Part shown: in pieces, positions 53,420-63,125 of the stretch
How the letters are laid out: each line of letters begins with the position of its first letter
Position numbering within the stretch: position 1 is the first letter of the stretch
Assembly (NCBI RefSeq): GCF_016908415.1
Contig: NZ_JAFBDW010000001.1
Span: forward strand, 441,220 to 505,219
Origin: Caldicoprobacter guelmensis
GTDB taxonomy: Bacteria > Bacillota > Clostridia > Caldicoprobacterales > Caldicoprobacteraceae
Reading direction: 5' to 3'
Length of the DNA: 64,000 nucleotides
Notes under the pieces: model-generated
Database searches by the model: none
Seen by the model: only the letters and a program-made list of their open reading frames with translations
What the model was told of the DNA's origin: nothing
Made by a program: the position numbers and the translations under genes

Positions 53420-53621
53420 TTAAAACTACACCCTTTCAGAAAATTTCTACTCTTAAAATAGATTATACACAAAAACGAAAACAGTAAAAAGAATCTTCGA
53501 ATTAAATATAGGTCTTTTTTCATATTTTTTTAATCCAAGAAGGATTTTGGTGCTTTATGTAGAAATATTAATAAGGATTATAGCAAAATATGACAAAAAG
53601 CAAAAAAACTGACGGGTACAG

Positions 53622-53663
53622 AAAGGAGGGAGCGCAAGGGTATAAATAGCCCTTGCAAAGGTT
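53622..53663 (+). promoter_or_regulatory. Hairpin leader between an SD sequence and the chemoreceptor start
   Basis: AAAGGAGGG (53622-53630) is followed by a hairpin GCAAGGG-TATAAATAG-CCCTTGC (53634-53656) and then AAAGGTTGTGG at the GTG start. The good ribosome site is thus 34 bases from the start and would be brought close only if the hairpin forms; a weak AAAGG lies just before the GTG. Confidence 0.4.
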
Positions 53664-55766
53664 GTGGCAAACATATCGACTACTGTAAAATTTTCTCGTT
53701 TAAACAGCATAAGCAATAAACTGATAGCAGCGTTTCTCATGATGATTATCCCCATCTCCATCCTGGGTTATTACTCTAAAGACAAAGCGGAAAAGGCTAT
53801 ACAGCAGACAGCAGCCCATTCCACCATTCAAACCATGGAACAGATGGCACAGTATTTCAGCCTTGTTTTATCAAGCGTTGAGGAAATATCCATGCAAATA
53901 TTTACCAACAAGGATATCCAAGACTTTTTTTTAATCAAAGATGACCAATTAAATACATATGAATTTCTTCAAATGAGACAAAAAATTCAATCTACATTGG
54001 GCAACTATACCATGAACAATAAATTTATCGATAGCATAATCATTTTAATCGATGAACGGCGCAGCATAACTGCTGGAAAAGTTTCTTTTTCCAGTTTAAA
54101 TTTTGAAGACATAAAAAATGCAGAGTGGTATAAAGCCGCTATCGAAGAGAATGGTAAAATCATATGGCGAGGCAGTCATCCAGAATTGGACACCAGCGCT
54201 ACCACCAAAACCGAATACTGTATGTCAGGCATTCGAGCTATAAAACACCTATCCAGCGGAAACATCATTGGAGTATTAGTAATAGACGTGAAATACGTGT
54301 CCATTATGGACATATTGAAGAATGCAAAACTGGGCTCAAGAGGTGAAATTCACTTAATTGGGCCCGACGGCCATACCTTAAGCTCAGAAACCGGTGAACA
54401 GATAAATGAAGAAGAATCGGTAACCACTCACAAAATTACAGAGCACGACTTTTATCAGGATATAATCTCTTCGGAAGAACCTGCTGGCTACAAAGAAGTT
54501 GACCATCACGGCCAAAAATGGCTGATGATCTATAACAGGATTGGAAAAACGGGATATACCTTGGTTGGCCTTATACCCAATTCGGTGCTTCTGGCCGCTA
54601 CTTATGGAATTGCAAGAACCACTATTTTATTAATGGCGTTTGCCTGTATATTTGCACTGATAGTCGGCCTATATATGTCCAACAGTATGGGCCGTACCAT
54701 AGTGAGAATCATTAACGCTGCCGAAAAAGTTGCCATGGGCGACCTAACGGTAAATCCCGTATCCAAGCGCAAGGACGAACTTGGCGTCCTTACAAGAAGC
54801 ATTAACTCCATGATATCTAACATGCGTCAGCTCATACAGCAGACTGCTGCTCTCGCACAGAAAGTGGTAGATTCTTCAAATACAGTAGCCTCAACCTCAC
54901 AACAGCTTTCGGCATCTTCCCATGAGATTGCTAAAGCGGTTCAAGAAATCGCTCAAGGTGCAGCTGAACAAGCATCAGATGCAGAACAAGGCGTACAAAA
55001 AATGGAAATGTTGGCCGCTAAAATCAACAGCGTCTCTGAGAATGCAAAGGAAATAAATCATCTATCGAAAGAAACGCTAAATCTAACTCAGCAAGGGCTT
55101 AATGCCGTAGAACAGCTAGAGCAAAAAGCCCAGCAAACCACCGCTATAACCCATGAAATATTGGCAGACATAGACAACCTCAACCAGCACTCGCAGGCCA
55201 TAGGAAAAATAATTAAAGTAATTGACAACATAGCTGACCAGACCAACTTACTCGCTTTGAATGCGGCAATAGAGGCTGCGCGGGCCGGAGAAATGGGCAG
55301 AGGGTTCGCTGTAGTGGCCAATGAAATAAGGAAACTTGCTGAGCAGTCAATGGCTGCCACACGAGAGATCACAACTATTATCAAAAACACGCAACAACAG
55401 ACTGCCCAGACCGTCAAACGAGCTAAAAATGCCGAAGAAATTGTAAAATCACAAAATGAAGCCGTAGTTGCTACTATATCGGCTTTCAAACAGATAGCGG
55501 CATCGGCTGAAACGTTAGCTGGCCGAGTTGAGCAAATAATACATGAAGTCATCGAAATGGAAAATGACAAGAATCAGGCAGTATTAGCAATGCAGAACAT
55601 ATCGGCTGTATCCCAAGAAACGGCAGCTTCATCTCAGGAGGTAACAGCCTCCACGGAAGAGCAATTATCAGGAGTAGAGCAATTGGCTTCTTATGCCGAA
55701 GAGTTAAATTATGCTGCGCAGGAATTGATGCAAGCCATCAGCAAATTTAAAATAGAACAAAATTAA
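53664..55766 (+). CDS. Methyl-accepting chemotaxis protein
   Basis: Transmembrane chemoreceptor of 700 residues. Helix 1 (about 20-39) and helix 2 (about 308-332) flank a large ligand domain of dCache type (IDSIIILIDERRSITAG, then IGVLVIDVKYVSIMD and GEIHLIGPDGHTLSSETGE). A HAMP region follows (about 333-388), then the coiled-coil signalling domain with the conserved tip KVIDNIADQTNLLALNAA and GRGFAVVANEIRKLAEQS. The GTG start at 53664 is bounded by an in-frame stop just upstream. No che gene is adjacent. The ligand is unknown. It ends at a bidirectional terminator. Confidence 0.93.
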   Translation: MANISTTVKFSRLNSISNKLIAAFLMMIIPISILGYYSKDKAEKAIQQTAAHSTIQTMEQMAQYFSLVLSSVEEISMQIFTNKDIQDFFLIKDDQLNTYEFLQMRQKIQSTLGNYTMNNKFIDSIIILIDERRSITAGKVSFSSLNFEDIKNAEWYKAAIEENGKIIWRGSHPELDTSATTKTEYCMSGIRAIKHLSSGNIIGVLVIDVKYVSIMDILKNAKLGSRGEIHLIGPDGHTLSSETGEQINEEESVTTHKITEHDFYQDIISSEEPAGYKEVDHHGQKWLMIYNRIGKTGYTLVGLIPNSVLLAATYGIARTTILLMAFACIFALIVGLYMSNSMGRTIVRIINAAEKVAMGDLTVNPVSKRKDELGVLTRSINSMISNMRQLIQQTAALAQKVVDSSNTVASTSQQLSASSHEIAKAVQEIAQGAAEQASDAEQGVQKMEMLAAKINSVSENAKEINHLSKETLNLTQQGLNAVEQLEQKAQQTTAITHEILADIDNLNQHSQAIGKIIKVIDNIADQTNLLALNAAIEAARAGEMGRGFAVVANEIRKLAEQSMAATREITTIIKNTQQQTAQTVKRAKNAEEIVKSQNEAVVATISAFKQIAASAETLAGRVEQIIHEVIEMENDKNQAVLAMQNISAVSQETAASSQEVTASTEEQLSGVEQLASYAEELNYAAQELMQAISKFKIEQN

Positions 55767-55768
55767 AG

Positions 55769-55800
55769 GGAGCAAACAAGTGCTCCCTTTAATCTTTTTT
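55769..55800. terminator. Bidirectional terminator
   Basis: AAAGGGAGCA and TGCTCCCTTT stem with AACAAG loop, followed by AATCTTTTTT, between the chemoreceptor and the 4-TM protein genes. Confidence 0.88.
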
Positions 55801-56277
55801 ATAGTTTGTTTTTGTTGTGTCTCTTCTATCATGCCGATCCAGTGAACCAAGCCCCACCATCACGGGTGCAACAATCATTACCATGGTAATTATAAAAAAC
55901 AAGACTCTCCATATCTCCGGATGAATATACCTATATAATTCTCTGCTGATTGTAACGGCAAGCGACAAAATAGAAGGCGCTTGGCCCAACAATCCCACTA
56001 TAAACCCGGCTACGGCATTCTTACAAGTGCTTAAAGCACCAAAAGTCTTGCCATACTGAAACATCAGTACATAATACGGGATAATCAAGATCACCATCAC
56101 GAGCCATACCGGCAACGGTATGGGAACCCCTATCTTCCTTAGCATTAATGCTGCCTCGAATAGCAAAAAGACGGCCACACCGCCCAGCCCCATCAACATA
56201 GCATTCAAAAGGGCCAGCCGCATTCCCTCAACAACACAACGTCCTGTCCGAGGAAACCACCTTTCCACTAACCTCAT
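55789..56277 (-). CDS. Four-helix membrane protein in the xylose operon
   Basis: 162-residue hydrophobic protein with four membrane helices (about residues 16-40, 49-68, 85-105, 130-150) and a polar C-terminal tail rich in Asp, Arg and Lys. GGGAG upstream supports the ATG at 56277; the frame start at 56295 has poor spacing. It follows xylB by about 28 bases and is probably the last gene of the xylose transcription unit. I recognise no family; a transport accessory role would fit the location but is not shown. Confidence 0.65.
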   Translation of the reverse strand: MRLVERWFPRTGRCVVEGMRLALLNAMLMGLGGVAVFLLFEAALMLRKIGVPIPLPVWLVMVILIIPYYVLMFQYGKTFGALSTCKNAVAGFIVGLLGQAPSILSLAVTISRELYRYIHPEIWRVLFFIITMVMIVAPVMVGLGSLDRHDRRDTTKTNYKKD

Positions 56278-56305
56278 CTTAAAAGCTCCCAGCACGCCTT
56301 ACAAA

Positions 56306-57853
56306 TTACACCAATCCACTCAATTCGCGTTCAATTTGAGCAACCTTTAAATAGCTGTCCTTTAAAGAATAATATAGCTGTTTATACACCTCATAATATC
56401 TATTGTATATCTTTACATTATCCTCGATGGGATACTGCACTCCAACCCGTTTGATTGCCACTTCGCACGCCTCAGGTACGCTGCTGTAGACGCCGGTTCC
56501 GACACCAGCAAGTAGTGCAGCCCCAAAGGCAGGACCTTCAGTGGAATTGATAGTAGTGATTGGGCTGTTGAATACATCAGCCTGTATCTGTCGCCAGAGT
56601 TTGCTCTTTCCCCCACCACCGGAGGCTCGTACTTCGGATACCTCTACGCCCATCTCCTTAATTATTTCGAGACAATCCCTGAGGCTATACGCCACTCCCT
56701 CCATGACGGCACGGATCATCTCATTTCTGCCGTGCTTGGCGGACAAACCAAAAAATACGCCCTTAGCATAGGGGTCAAGATGAGGAGTGCGCTCTCCCAT
56801 GAGATAGGGGAGGTATATAAGTCCCTGGCAGCCTGGCACAGCCTTTTCGGCCTCCGCGTCCATAAGCACATAGGGGTCAATGCCCATAAACTTAGCCAGC
56901 TCACGTTCCATACCGCCAAAATTATTGCGCATCCACTGTAGCGATAGCCCGGCACCTTGAGTGACGCCCATGACGTGCCAGGTATTGGGCACGGCGTGGC
57001 AGAAGGTATGTACCCTTCCTTTGGGGTCTATCTTTACCTGATCCATATAAGCAAAAACCACTCCGGATGTGCCAATGGTTGAAGATATAACCCCTGGCTT
57101 GACTATGCCATTGCCCACGGCACCGGCTGCCTGGTCACCGCCACCGCCTACAACCGGCGTACCAGGAAGTAAGCCCGTCAGTTGTGCAGCCTGCTGGCTC
57201 ACCCTGCCGCTGACCTCCGGCGACTCATACACAGCCGGCAACCAATTAAAATCAATTTCAAGCTTATCCACTACTTCCCGACTCCAGGTCCTTTTGGGCA
57301 CATCCAAGAACTGCATCCCGCTGGCATCGGATACCTCAGTAGCAAACTCGCCCGTAAGCCTGTACCTTATGTAGTCTTTTGGAAGCAATATCTTGTTTAT
57401 CTTTTCAAATATCTCGGGCTGATGGTTTTTTACCCACATCACCTTGGAAGCGGTAAAGCCTGTCAATGCAGGATTAGCGGTGATTTCAATTAGCCTCTCT
57501 TTCCCTATAATCTCGGTTATTTGATCGCATTCCTCCTGAGTGCGCTGGTCGCACCATATTATGGCAGGCCTTAATACCTTACCCTCTTTATCCAAAAGCA
57601 CCATCCCGTGCATCTGACCAGTCAAGCCTACACCCTTAACATCAGAGGGGTTAACTCCGCTCTTTGCCAATACCTCCCTTATGGTCTCAACAGCTGCGTT
57701 CCACCAGTCCTCCGGCTCCTGCTCGGCCCAGCCAATCTGCGGCTGATAAAGCGGATATTCTTCCGTGGCGCTGGCCACCGTATTTCCTCTTTCGTCAAAC
57801 AGCGCAGTTTTGGTCCCCGAAGTTCCAATATCGATTCCAAGCAAATAAGCCAT
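56306..57853 (-). CDS. xylB: Xylulokinase
   Basis: Phosphorylates D-xylulose to D-xylulose 5-phosphate, which enters the pentose phosphate route. 515 residues of the FGGY family: LLGIDIGTSGTKTALFDERG is the phosphate loop, VGLTGQMHGMVLLDKEG and IIWCDQRTQEEC are substrate-site motifs shared with E. coli XylB, VGGGGDQAAGAVGNG and RASGGGGKSKLWRQIQADV are adenine-site motifs. AGGAGGG precedes the ATG. It is next to a polyol dehydrogenase, a GH3 enzyme and xylA, all leftward. Confidence 0.96.
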   Translation of the reverse strand: MAYLLGIDIGTSGTKTALFDERGNTVASATEEYPLYQPQIGWAEQEPEDWWNAAVETIREVLAKSGVNPSDVKGVGLTGQMHGMVLLDKEGKVLRPAIIWCDQRTQEECDQITEIIGKERLIEITANPALTGFTASKVMWVKNHQPEIFEKINKILLPKDYIRYRLTGEFATEVSDASGMQFLDVPKRTWSREVVDKLEIDFNWLPAVYESPEVSGRVSQQAAQLTGLLPGTPVVGGGGDQAAGAVGNGIVKPGVISSTIGTSGVVFAYMDQVKIDPKGRVHTFCHAVPNTWHVMGVTQGAGLSLQWMRNNFGGMERELAKFMGIDPYVLMDAEAEKAVPGCQGLIYLPYLMGERTPHLDPYAKGVFFGLSAKHGRNEMIRAVMEGVAYSLRDCLEIIKEMGVEVSEVRASGGGGKSKLWRQIQADVFNSPITTINSTEGPAFGAALLAGVGTGVYSSVPEACEVAIKRVGVQYPIEDNVKIYNRYYEVYKQLYYSLKDSYLKVAQIERELSGLV

Positions 57854-58034
57854 AGATAAAACCCTCCTGTCGTTTTGTTATAGTAATTTTCCTCTTTGAA
57901 GCTTTCTATGGATTTATTCTACAAAAAAAGTTGTTTCCCTTTATATCCTTAACAAAATTTTCGAACTTCATCCGCTATTCATTCTTATTCCTTCGCCAAT
58001 AGTCAGCCTTGCTAATACAGCCTGATTATGGGCA

Positions 58035-58067
58035 GGCCACCCGACCATATAACTCAGTCGGATGGCC
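58035..58067 (-). terminator. Stable hairpin after the dehydrogenase gene
   Basis: An 11-bp stem GGCCATCCGAC/GTCGGGTGGCC on the minus strand (one U-G wobble that would be an A-C mismatch on the plus strand), directly after the stop. There is no strong U-tract, so it may be an intercistronic stabiliser and not a terminator. Confidence 0.4.
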
Positions 58068-58073
58068 CTAATC

Positions 58074-59144
58074 TTACATTTCATTAGGATAAACCATGAT
58101 CTTTATATGCTTTGCTTTGTTAATACGCGCTTCTTCAAGGGCTTGAGCAGTTTGAGCCAAAGAAAACCTTCCAGTAACAAGTGACCTTACATCGGCTATA
58201 CCTGAAGATAATATATCAATCCCCTTGGGATAAGTATTAGCATATCTAAATATCCCGTATATATCTACTTCTTTATCAGCGATTTCGGGAACATTGAGAG
58301 GAATATTATCCTGGGCCGGCAGCCCTACAACAGCCAGTTTTCCCCCACGGCATAGACTGGCCAATGCATCCTGAAGCGTTTTGGGATGGCCTGCCGCTTC
58401 TATAGCCACATCCACTCCTCGTTTATCTGTAAAATCCAAAATCTCCTTGAGCGCATCAGCCTCCTTGGCATTAATCGCCAAAGTCGCCCCCACTTCCTTT
58501 GCAGCCTTCAACCTAATTTCTTCAAGGTCAACCGCTATTATCCTGCTGGCACCAAAGGCTTTGGCTGCAACCACTGCCATCAATCCCACAGGCCCTAATC
58601 CAAATATGGCTACCGTACTACCAGGTCTTATACCCGCTCTGGTGGCAGCATGTATCCCTACCGAAAATGGCTCAATCATGGCCGCTTCTTCAAATGTCAG
58701 GTGATCGGGTATATGAAATACAAAGTCTTGCCTATGCTTAAAATACTGAACAAACGCCCCATCATACGGCGGAGTGGCCAAGAACTTCACATCAGGGCAC
58801 AGGTTATACCGTCCTTGCTTGCAATACTCACAGGTACCGCAGGTAACACCGGGCTCAACAGCTACCCTGTCACCCACTTTAAAACGCGTGACGTTATCTC
58901 CCACCGCAGCGACAATGCCGGCGCATTCATGCCCAAGTATGATCGGCTTTTCTACCACATACCTTCCGATTCTGCCGGTTTCATAATAGTGTACATCCGA
59001 ACCGCACACGCCCACCGCCATAACCTTTATGAGCACTTCATCTGGCCCCACCTCTGGAACAGGCCTGTCTTCAAGCACGATCTCAAAAGGCTTTCTCAAA
59101 ACCGCCGCTTTCATTCTGTCAGGCAAATCAGCTGTTATCGACAT
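58074..59144 (-). CDS. Zinc-dependent polyol dehydrogenase (sorbitol/xylitol type)
   Basis: Medium-chain dehydrogenase of 356 residues that should interconvert a polyol and a ketose (for example xylitol/xylulose or sorbitol/fructose). Catalytic-zinc ligands lie in GVCGSDVHYYETG and GHECAG; a structural-zinc lobe CGTCEYCKQGRYNLC is present; the NAD-binding loop is VAIFGLGPVGLMAVVAA. VALARVPA-type substrate specificity cannot be read. The frame opens at 59192, but the ATG at 59144 follows a GGAGG/GGGGGG region. Located between GH3 and xylB, it may feed xylitol into the xylulose pool. Confidence 0.9.
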   Translation of the reverse strand: MSITADLPDRMKAAVLRKPFEIVLEDRPVPEVGPDEVLIKVMAVGVCGSDVHYYETGRIGRYVVEKPIILGHECAGIVAAVGDNVTRFKVGDRVAVEPGVTCGTCEYCKQGRYNLCPDVKFLATPPYDGAFVQYFKHRQDFVFHIPDHLTFEEAAMIEPFSVGIHAATRAGIRPGSTVAIFGLGPVGLMAVVAAKAFGASRIIAVDLEEIRLKAAKEVGATLAINAKEADALKEILDFTDKRGVDVAIEAAGHPKTLQDALASLCRGGKLAVVGLPAQDNIPLNVPEIADKEVDIYGIFRYANTYPKGIDILSSGIADVRSLVTGRFSLAQTAQALEEARINKAKHIKIMVYPNEM

Positions 59145-59257
59145 AAAAAACCACCCCCCTCCTTGCCCCTCATAAAATTTACCTAAACTCAAAATACCAC
59201 TTTATATAATCTAAAATTCAATGTCCTCCCTCGAAGGAAAGCATAAAACTGAATCCA

Positions 59258-61612
59258 CTATACTACCGTAACCTTTGTGGTAAATTTCTTATCATTGCCA
59301 CCGATGATAATCTTCTTACCCACCAGCTCAAATTGACCTTTAGCCCGTATATCCTCCGAAGAACTGCCAATGAAAACATCAACCTTACCCGGCTCTACCA
59401 CAAAGTCCATATTTTCATCGTAAAACCCTAATAGAGAAACAGGCATATCAAATATCACTGTCTTAGTCTGGCCAGGCTCAAGATGAATGCGTTTAAATCC
59501 TTTAAGCTCTTTCACAGGTCTAGTTACGTTTTGAGCTGGAACATGGACGTACAGCTGCACTACTTCGTCTCCCTTTATTTTACCGGTGTTTGTTACATCA
59601 ATCTGTATTCGCACCTCTCCCTTTACATCCACATTTTCAGGCGATATCCTGAGGTTGCTGTACTCAAAAGTTGTATAGCTCAGTCCGTAACCAAATGGAT
59701 ACAAAGGCTTTGTGCTGCAGTCTACATAGTCGCCCAGCCAGTGCGAGCGTCCTCCTGAGGGTTTATGTCCATAATATACCGGTACCTGTCCTACTGTACG
59801 CGGGAAGCTAATAGGGAGCTTACCCCCTGGATTGTAGTCCCCAAACAATACGTCTGCTACAGCTCTTCCTCCTTCTTCACCGGGAAGCCATGCCTCAACT
59901 ATCGCAGGAATATTTTCATGCAACCAGGTTATGGAAAGCGGCCTCGCGTTAACCAATACAACCACAACAGGAGTACCAGTAGCATACACCGCTTTTATGA
60001 GTTTCTCCTGTTTCCCTGTCAAATTCAAATCAGCCCTGTCTCTGGCTTCTCCTGACGTGCAGCCAAGAATAAGCCCTGACCTATCTCCAACAACTACAAT
60101 GGCTACATCGGCTTTCTTAGCTATTTCAACTGCTTCATCAAAGCCGCTTTCATCATCACCTAAAACGTCACAACCTTTTGCATACAAAACCTCGGTATCA
60201 GCAGACACTTTCTCCTTAATCCCATCAAGCACGCTGACCATGGGTACAAACAGGTCTTCATCATTCAAACTTGCATAGGTAGGCTTTGCGGTGTCAAAGG
60301 TATCAGCCATCCTTTGCAGGGTTTCAATATGGCAAGGATAAGCATAATCTCCTATCATATTCCGGATATTGTGAGCATTGGGACCTATAACCGCTACTTT
60401 GCGTATCTCCTTGCTCAACGGTAATAGATTATTCTCGTTTTTGAGCAATACTATTGATTCCTGCGCCACTCGACGGGCAAGCTCACGCTGCTCGGGTATA
60501 TCAAATACCGATTTAGCCTTTGAAGGCTCAACATAGGGATTTTCGAACAATCCCAATCTAAATTTGTGCTCCAAAATGCGTGCCACCACTTTGTCGATCA
60601 CATCTTCTGAAACAAGGCCCTGTTCCACAGCTGCCTTTAACGGCAAACCGTAGCAATCAGTGCTTGGGAGCTCTATATCGACTCCTGCTTCAATGGCTTT
60701 TTTGGCAGCCAGTATCTTATCCGGGTTGAGCTTATGATATTCATACAACATGTTAATAGCAAAATAATCGGACACTGTAAGGCCTTCAAAACCCCATTCA
60801 TCCCGCAATATACTTTTCAAGAGTCGGCTTGAGGCGTGACAGGGTATGCCATCTATTTCATGATAAGCAGGCATAATACACGCTAATTTTGCTTCCTTGA
60901 CCGCCGCCTCAAATGGGAATAAATAAACCTCTCTTAACTCCCTTTCCGGGATATGCGCAGGCGCCCAGTTCATGCCACCTTCTGACATTCCATATCCAAC
61001 AAAGTGCTTCCCGGTGGCCATGATTCCATCATGCAAGCCTTCACCCTGTAGACCCTTAATATACGCAATACCCATTTGAGCTACCAGATAAGGGTCTTCT
61101 CCAAATGTTTCCTCCGTCCTCCCCCATCTTGGGTCTCGTGTTACGTCCAACAATGGTGCCAACGCTTGGTGTGCCCCCGCTGCCTTCATCTGTATCCTAA
61201 TTACCTCTCCTATGGCCTTGGCAGCCTCGGTATCCCATGTACTTGCCACACCGATGGTCTGAGGAAAACATGTGGCCCCTTTGGCCATAAAACCACTGCA
61301 GGACTCCTCATGTACAATAGCCGGTATGCCCAGGCGAGTGTTGTTTACAAGATAGTCCTGTATCTCATTTGCTATTTTGGCACAGGATTCGGGGTCAAGG
61401 TTGCTGGCGCCGGCTATCCTGGTAATCTGCCCTATTCCATGCCCAATCTTACAAGCTGCTTTCTCAGGGGAAAATTTTGTATCATCAAGTATTTCATACA
61501 CCCAAACAGCACTCAGCTGAGCTATCTTTTCATCCAGTGTCATTCGTGATAACAAATCTTTTACTCGATCTTCAACCGGCTTACTCTTATCTTTATATAA
61601 GGCTTCTGCCAT
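59258..61612 (-). CDS. GH3 glycosidase, probable beta-xylosidase/beta-glucosidase
   Basis: 784-residue enzyme without signal peptide, so it likely hydrolyses imported xylo- or gluco-oligosaccharides. Domain order: N-terminal TIM barrel with the nucleophile D282 in GLTVSDYFAIN, then the alpha/beta sandwich carrying the general acid region near ILGCTSGEARDRADLNLTG, and a Fn3-like C-terminal domain (FEYSNLRISPENVDVKGEVR). The opening KPVEDRVKDLLSRMTLDEKI resembles the clostridial beta-xylosidases. Between xylA and the dehydrogenase, 90 bases after xylA. Xylosidase activity is favoured by the context but not proved. Confidence 0.93.
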   Translation of the reverse strand: MAEALYKDKSKPVEDRVKDLLSRMTLDEKIAQLSAVWVYEILDDTKFSPEKAACKIGHGIGQITRIAGASNLDPESCAKIANEIQDYLVNNTRLGIPAIVHEESCSGFMAKGATCFPQTIGVASTWDTEAAKAIGEVIRIQMKAAGAHQALAPLLDVTRDPRWGRTEETFGEDPYLVAQMGIAYIKGLQGEGLHDGIMATGKHFVGYGMSEGGMNWAPAHIPERELREVYLFPFEAAVKEAKLACIMPAYHEIDGIPCHASSRLLKSILRDEWGFEGLTVSDYFAINMLYEYHKLNPDKILAAKKAIEAGVDIELPSTDCYGLPLKAAVEQGLVSEDVIDKVVARILEHKFRLGLFENPYVEPSKAKSVFDIPEQRELARRVAQESIVLLKNENNLLPLSKEIRKVAVIGPNAHNIRNMIGDYAYPCHIETLQRMADTFDTAKPTYASLNDEDLFVPMVSVLDGIKEKVSADTEVLYAKGCDVLGDDESGFDEAVEIAKKADVAIVVVGDRSGLILGCTSGEARDRADLNLTGKQEKLIKAVYATGTPVVVVLVNARPLSITWLHENIPAIVEAWLPGEEGGRAVADVLFGDYNPGGKLPISFPRTVGQVPVYYGHKPSGGRSHWLGDYVDCSTKPLYPFGYGLSYTTFEYSNLRISPENVDVKGEVRIQIDVTNTGKIKGDEVVQLYVHVPAQNVTRPVKELKGFKRIHLEPGQTKTVIFDMPVSLLGFYDENMDFVVEPGKVDVFIGSSSEDIRAKGQFELVGKKIIIGGNDKKFTTKVTVV

Positions 61613-61702
61613 ACATGCCCCTCCCTCGTTTTAAAAGACCATGACGTCCCTGGTACACAATAAACTTATCTTTTTGAGTAAGTGTATTTTAATTGATAAC
61701 GC

Positions 61703-63019
61703 TCATTTAACATTTAGCAGATACTCATTTATCAACGCCTTTATTACTTCCTGCCTACCAGAGCGGTTTTTGATCACCGGATTTTGCATCGCATACTGCT
61801 CAAGGGTATGGAAATTGGCTTTGCCGGTTACTATATCCAGCCCTATGCCACTTCTGTAACTGCTGTACCGCTCCTCTATGAACTTATCTATCACCTTGTC
61901 CTCAATCAGCTTTGCAGCCACCTTGAGGCCTATGGCGTAAGTATCCATACCTGCAATGTGAGCATAGAACAGGTCCTCCGGTTCAAAAGAGCCTCGCCTT
62001 ACCTTAGCATCAAAATTGACACCACCAGTGGTAAAGCCACCCGCCTTGAGTATCTCATACATTGCCAAAGTGGTGACATAAAGGTCAGTTGGGAATTCAT
62101 CTGTATCCCAACCCAAAAGCAAATCCCCCTGGTTGGCATCAATGGACCCCAGCATGCCGTACAGGCTGGCCACCCTAAGCTCATGCTCAAATGTGTGTCC
62201 TGCTAAGGTAGCGTGATTGGCCTCTATGTTTAGCTTAAAGTAGTCTTTCAGCCCATAATGCTGTAAAAATGCGATAGTAGTCGCAGCATCAAAATCATAT
62301 TGATGCTTTGTGGGTTCCTTAGGCTTGGGCTCTATCAAAAACTGTCCCTTAAAGCCGATCTCCTTGGCATATTCCACCGCCATATGTAAAAATCTAGCTA
62401 GATTGTCAAGCTCCAACTTCATGTCGGTGTTAAGCAGGGTCTCGTAACCTTCCCTGCCACCCCAGAACACGAAGTTTTCTGCACCAAGCTCCACTGCTAT
62501 CTCGAGGCTTTTCTTTACCTGTGCTGCAGCATAGGCAAACACGTCGGCATTGCAGGATGTAGCGGCCCCATGCACATACCTGGGATGGCTAAACAAGTTG
62601 GCAGTATTCCATAAAAGCTTCGCCTTGCTGGTCTTCATGTACTCCTTTATCATGGACACTATGACATCAAGATTCTTATTAGTTTCTGCTAAAGTCTCTC
62701 CCTCTGGTGCGATATCTCGATCATGGAAACAGAAGAAGGGAACATTGAGCTTTTCAAAAAACTCAAAAGCTGCTTCTACTCTGGCCTTTGCTAGGTCCAT
62801 GCCCGTATACTTATCCCATGGGCGTATCATGGTTTTTTCGCCAAAAGGATCAGAGCCACCGCCTGTAAATGTGTGCCAGTAAGCTACCGCAAATCTTAGA
62901 TGCTGTTCCATAGTTTTGCCCATTATAACCTCTGAGGGGTTGTAATGCTTAAACGCTAGAGGATTTTTGGATTCTGGACCTTCGTATGCAATTGGTTTGA
63001 TGTTGTCAAAATAAGCCAT
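61703..63019 (-). CDS. xylA: Xylose isomerase
   Basis: Converts D-xylose to D-xylulose. 438 residues, the long (class II) type common in Clostridia. Active-site His is in PFFCFHDRDIAPEG; metal ligands are in FLIEPKPKEPTKHQYDFD, NIEANHATLAGHTFEHEL and DANQGDLLLGWDTDEFP. AAAGGAG precedes the ATG by about ten bases. It is the first gene of the operon (xylA, GH3, dehydrogenase, xylB, small membrane protein). An internally deleted insertion sequence lies directly upstream (63098-63696), so the promoter must lie in the 78 bases between them or inside the element. Confidence 0.97.
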   Translation of the reverse strand: MAYFDNIKPIAYEGPESKNPLAFKHYNPSEVIMGKTMEQHLRFAVAYWHTFTGGGSDPFGEKTMIRPWDKYTGMDLAKARVEAAFEFFEKLNVPFFCFHDRDIAPEGETLAETNKNLDVIVSMIKEYMKTSKAKLLWNTANLFSHPRYVHGAATSCNADVFAYAAAQVKKSLEIAVELGAENFVFWGGREGYETLLNTDMKLELDNLARFLHMAVEYAKEIGFKGQFLIEPKPKEPTKHQYDFDAATTIAFLQHYGLKDYFKLNIEANHATLAGHTFEHELRVASLYGMLGSIDANQGDLLLGWDTDEFPTDLYVTTLAMYEILKAGGFTTGGVNFDAKVRRGSFEPEDLFYAHIAGMDTYAIGLKVAAKLIEDKVIDKFIEERYSSYRSGIGLDIVTGKANFHTLEQYAMQNPVIKNRSGRQEVIKALINEYLLNVK

Positions 63020-63097
63020 ATAGTATACTCTCCTTTCTAAAAAATTTTAAAAATATTATTCAGCCAAACGTTTTTTTAAAATTTCTAAATACCTAAG

Positions 63098-63110
63098 TTT
63101 TGTGCAAACA
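63098..63110 (+). repeat. Left terminal inverted repeat
   Basis: TTTTGTGCAAACA, exact inverted match to 63684-63696. Confidence 0.6.
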
Positions 63111-63125
63111 TCACTTAACAAATGG

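Noticed and set aside
53590..53649. Short ATG frame of 19 codons in the chemoreceptor leader
   Set aside because: No ribosome site before it and its codons include the SD sequence and hairpin; more likely a leader feature.
57854..58020. Possible cre or repressor site before xylB
   Set aside because: No match to the CcpA or XylR consensus; only AT-rich sequence is seen.
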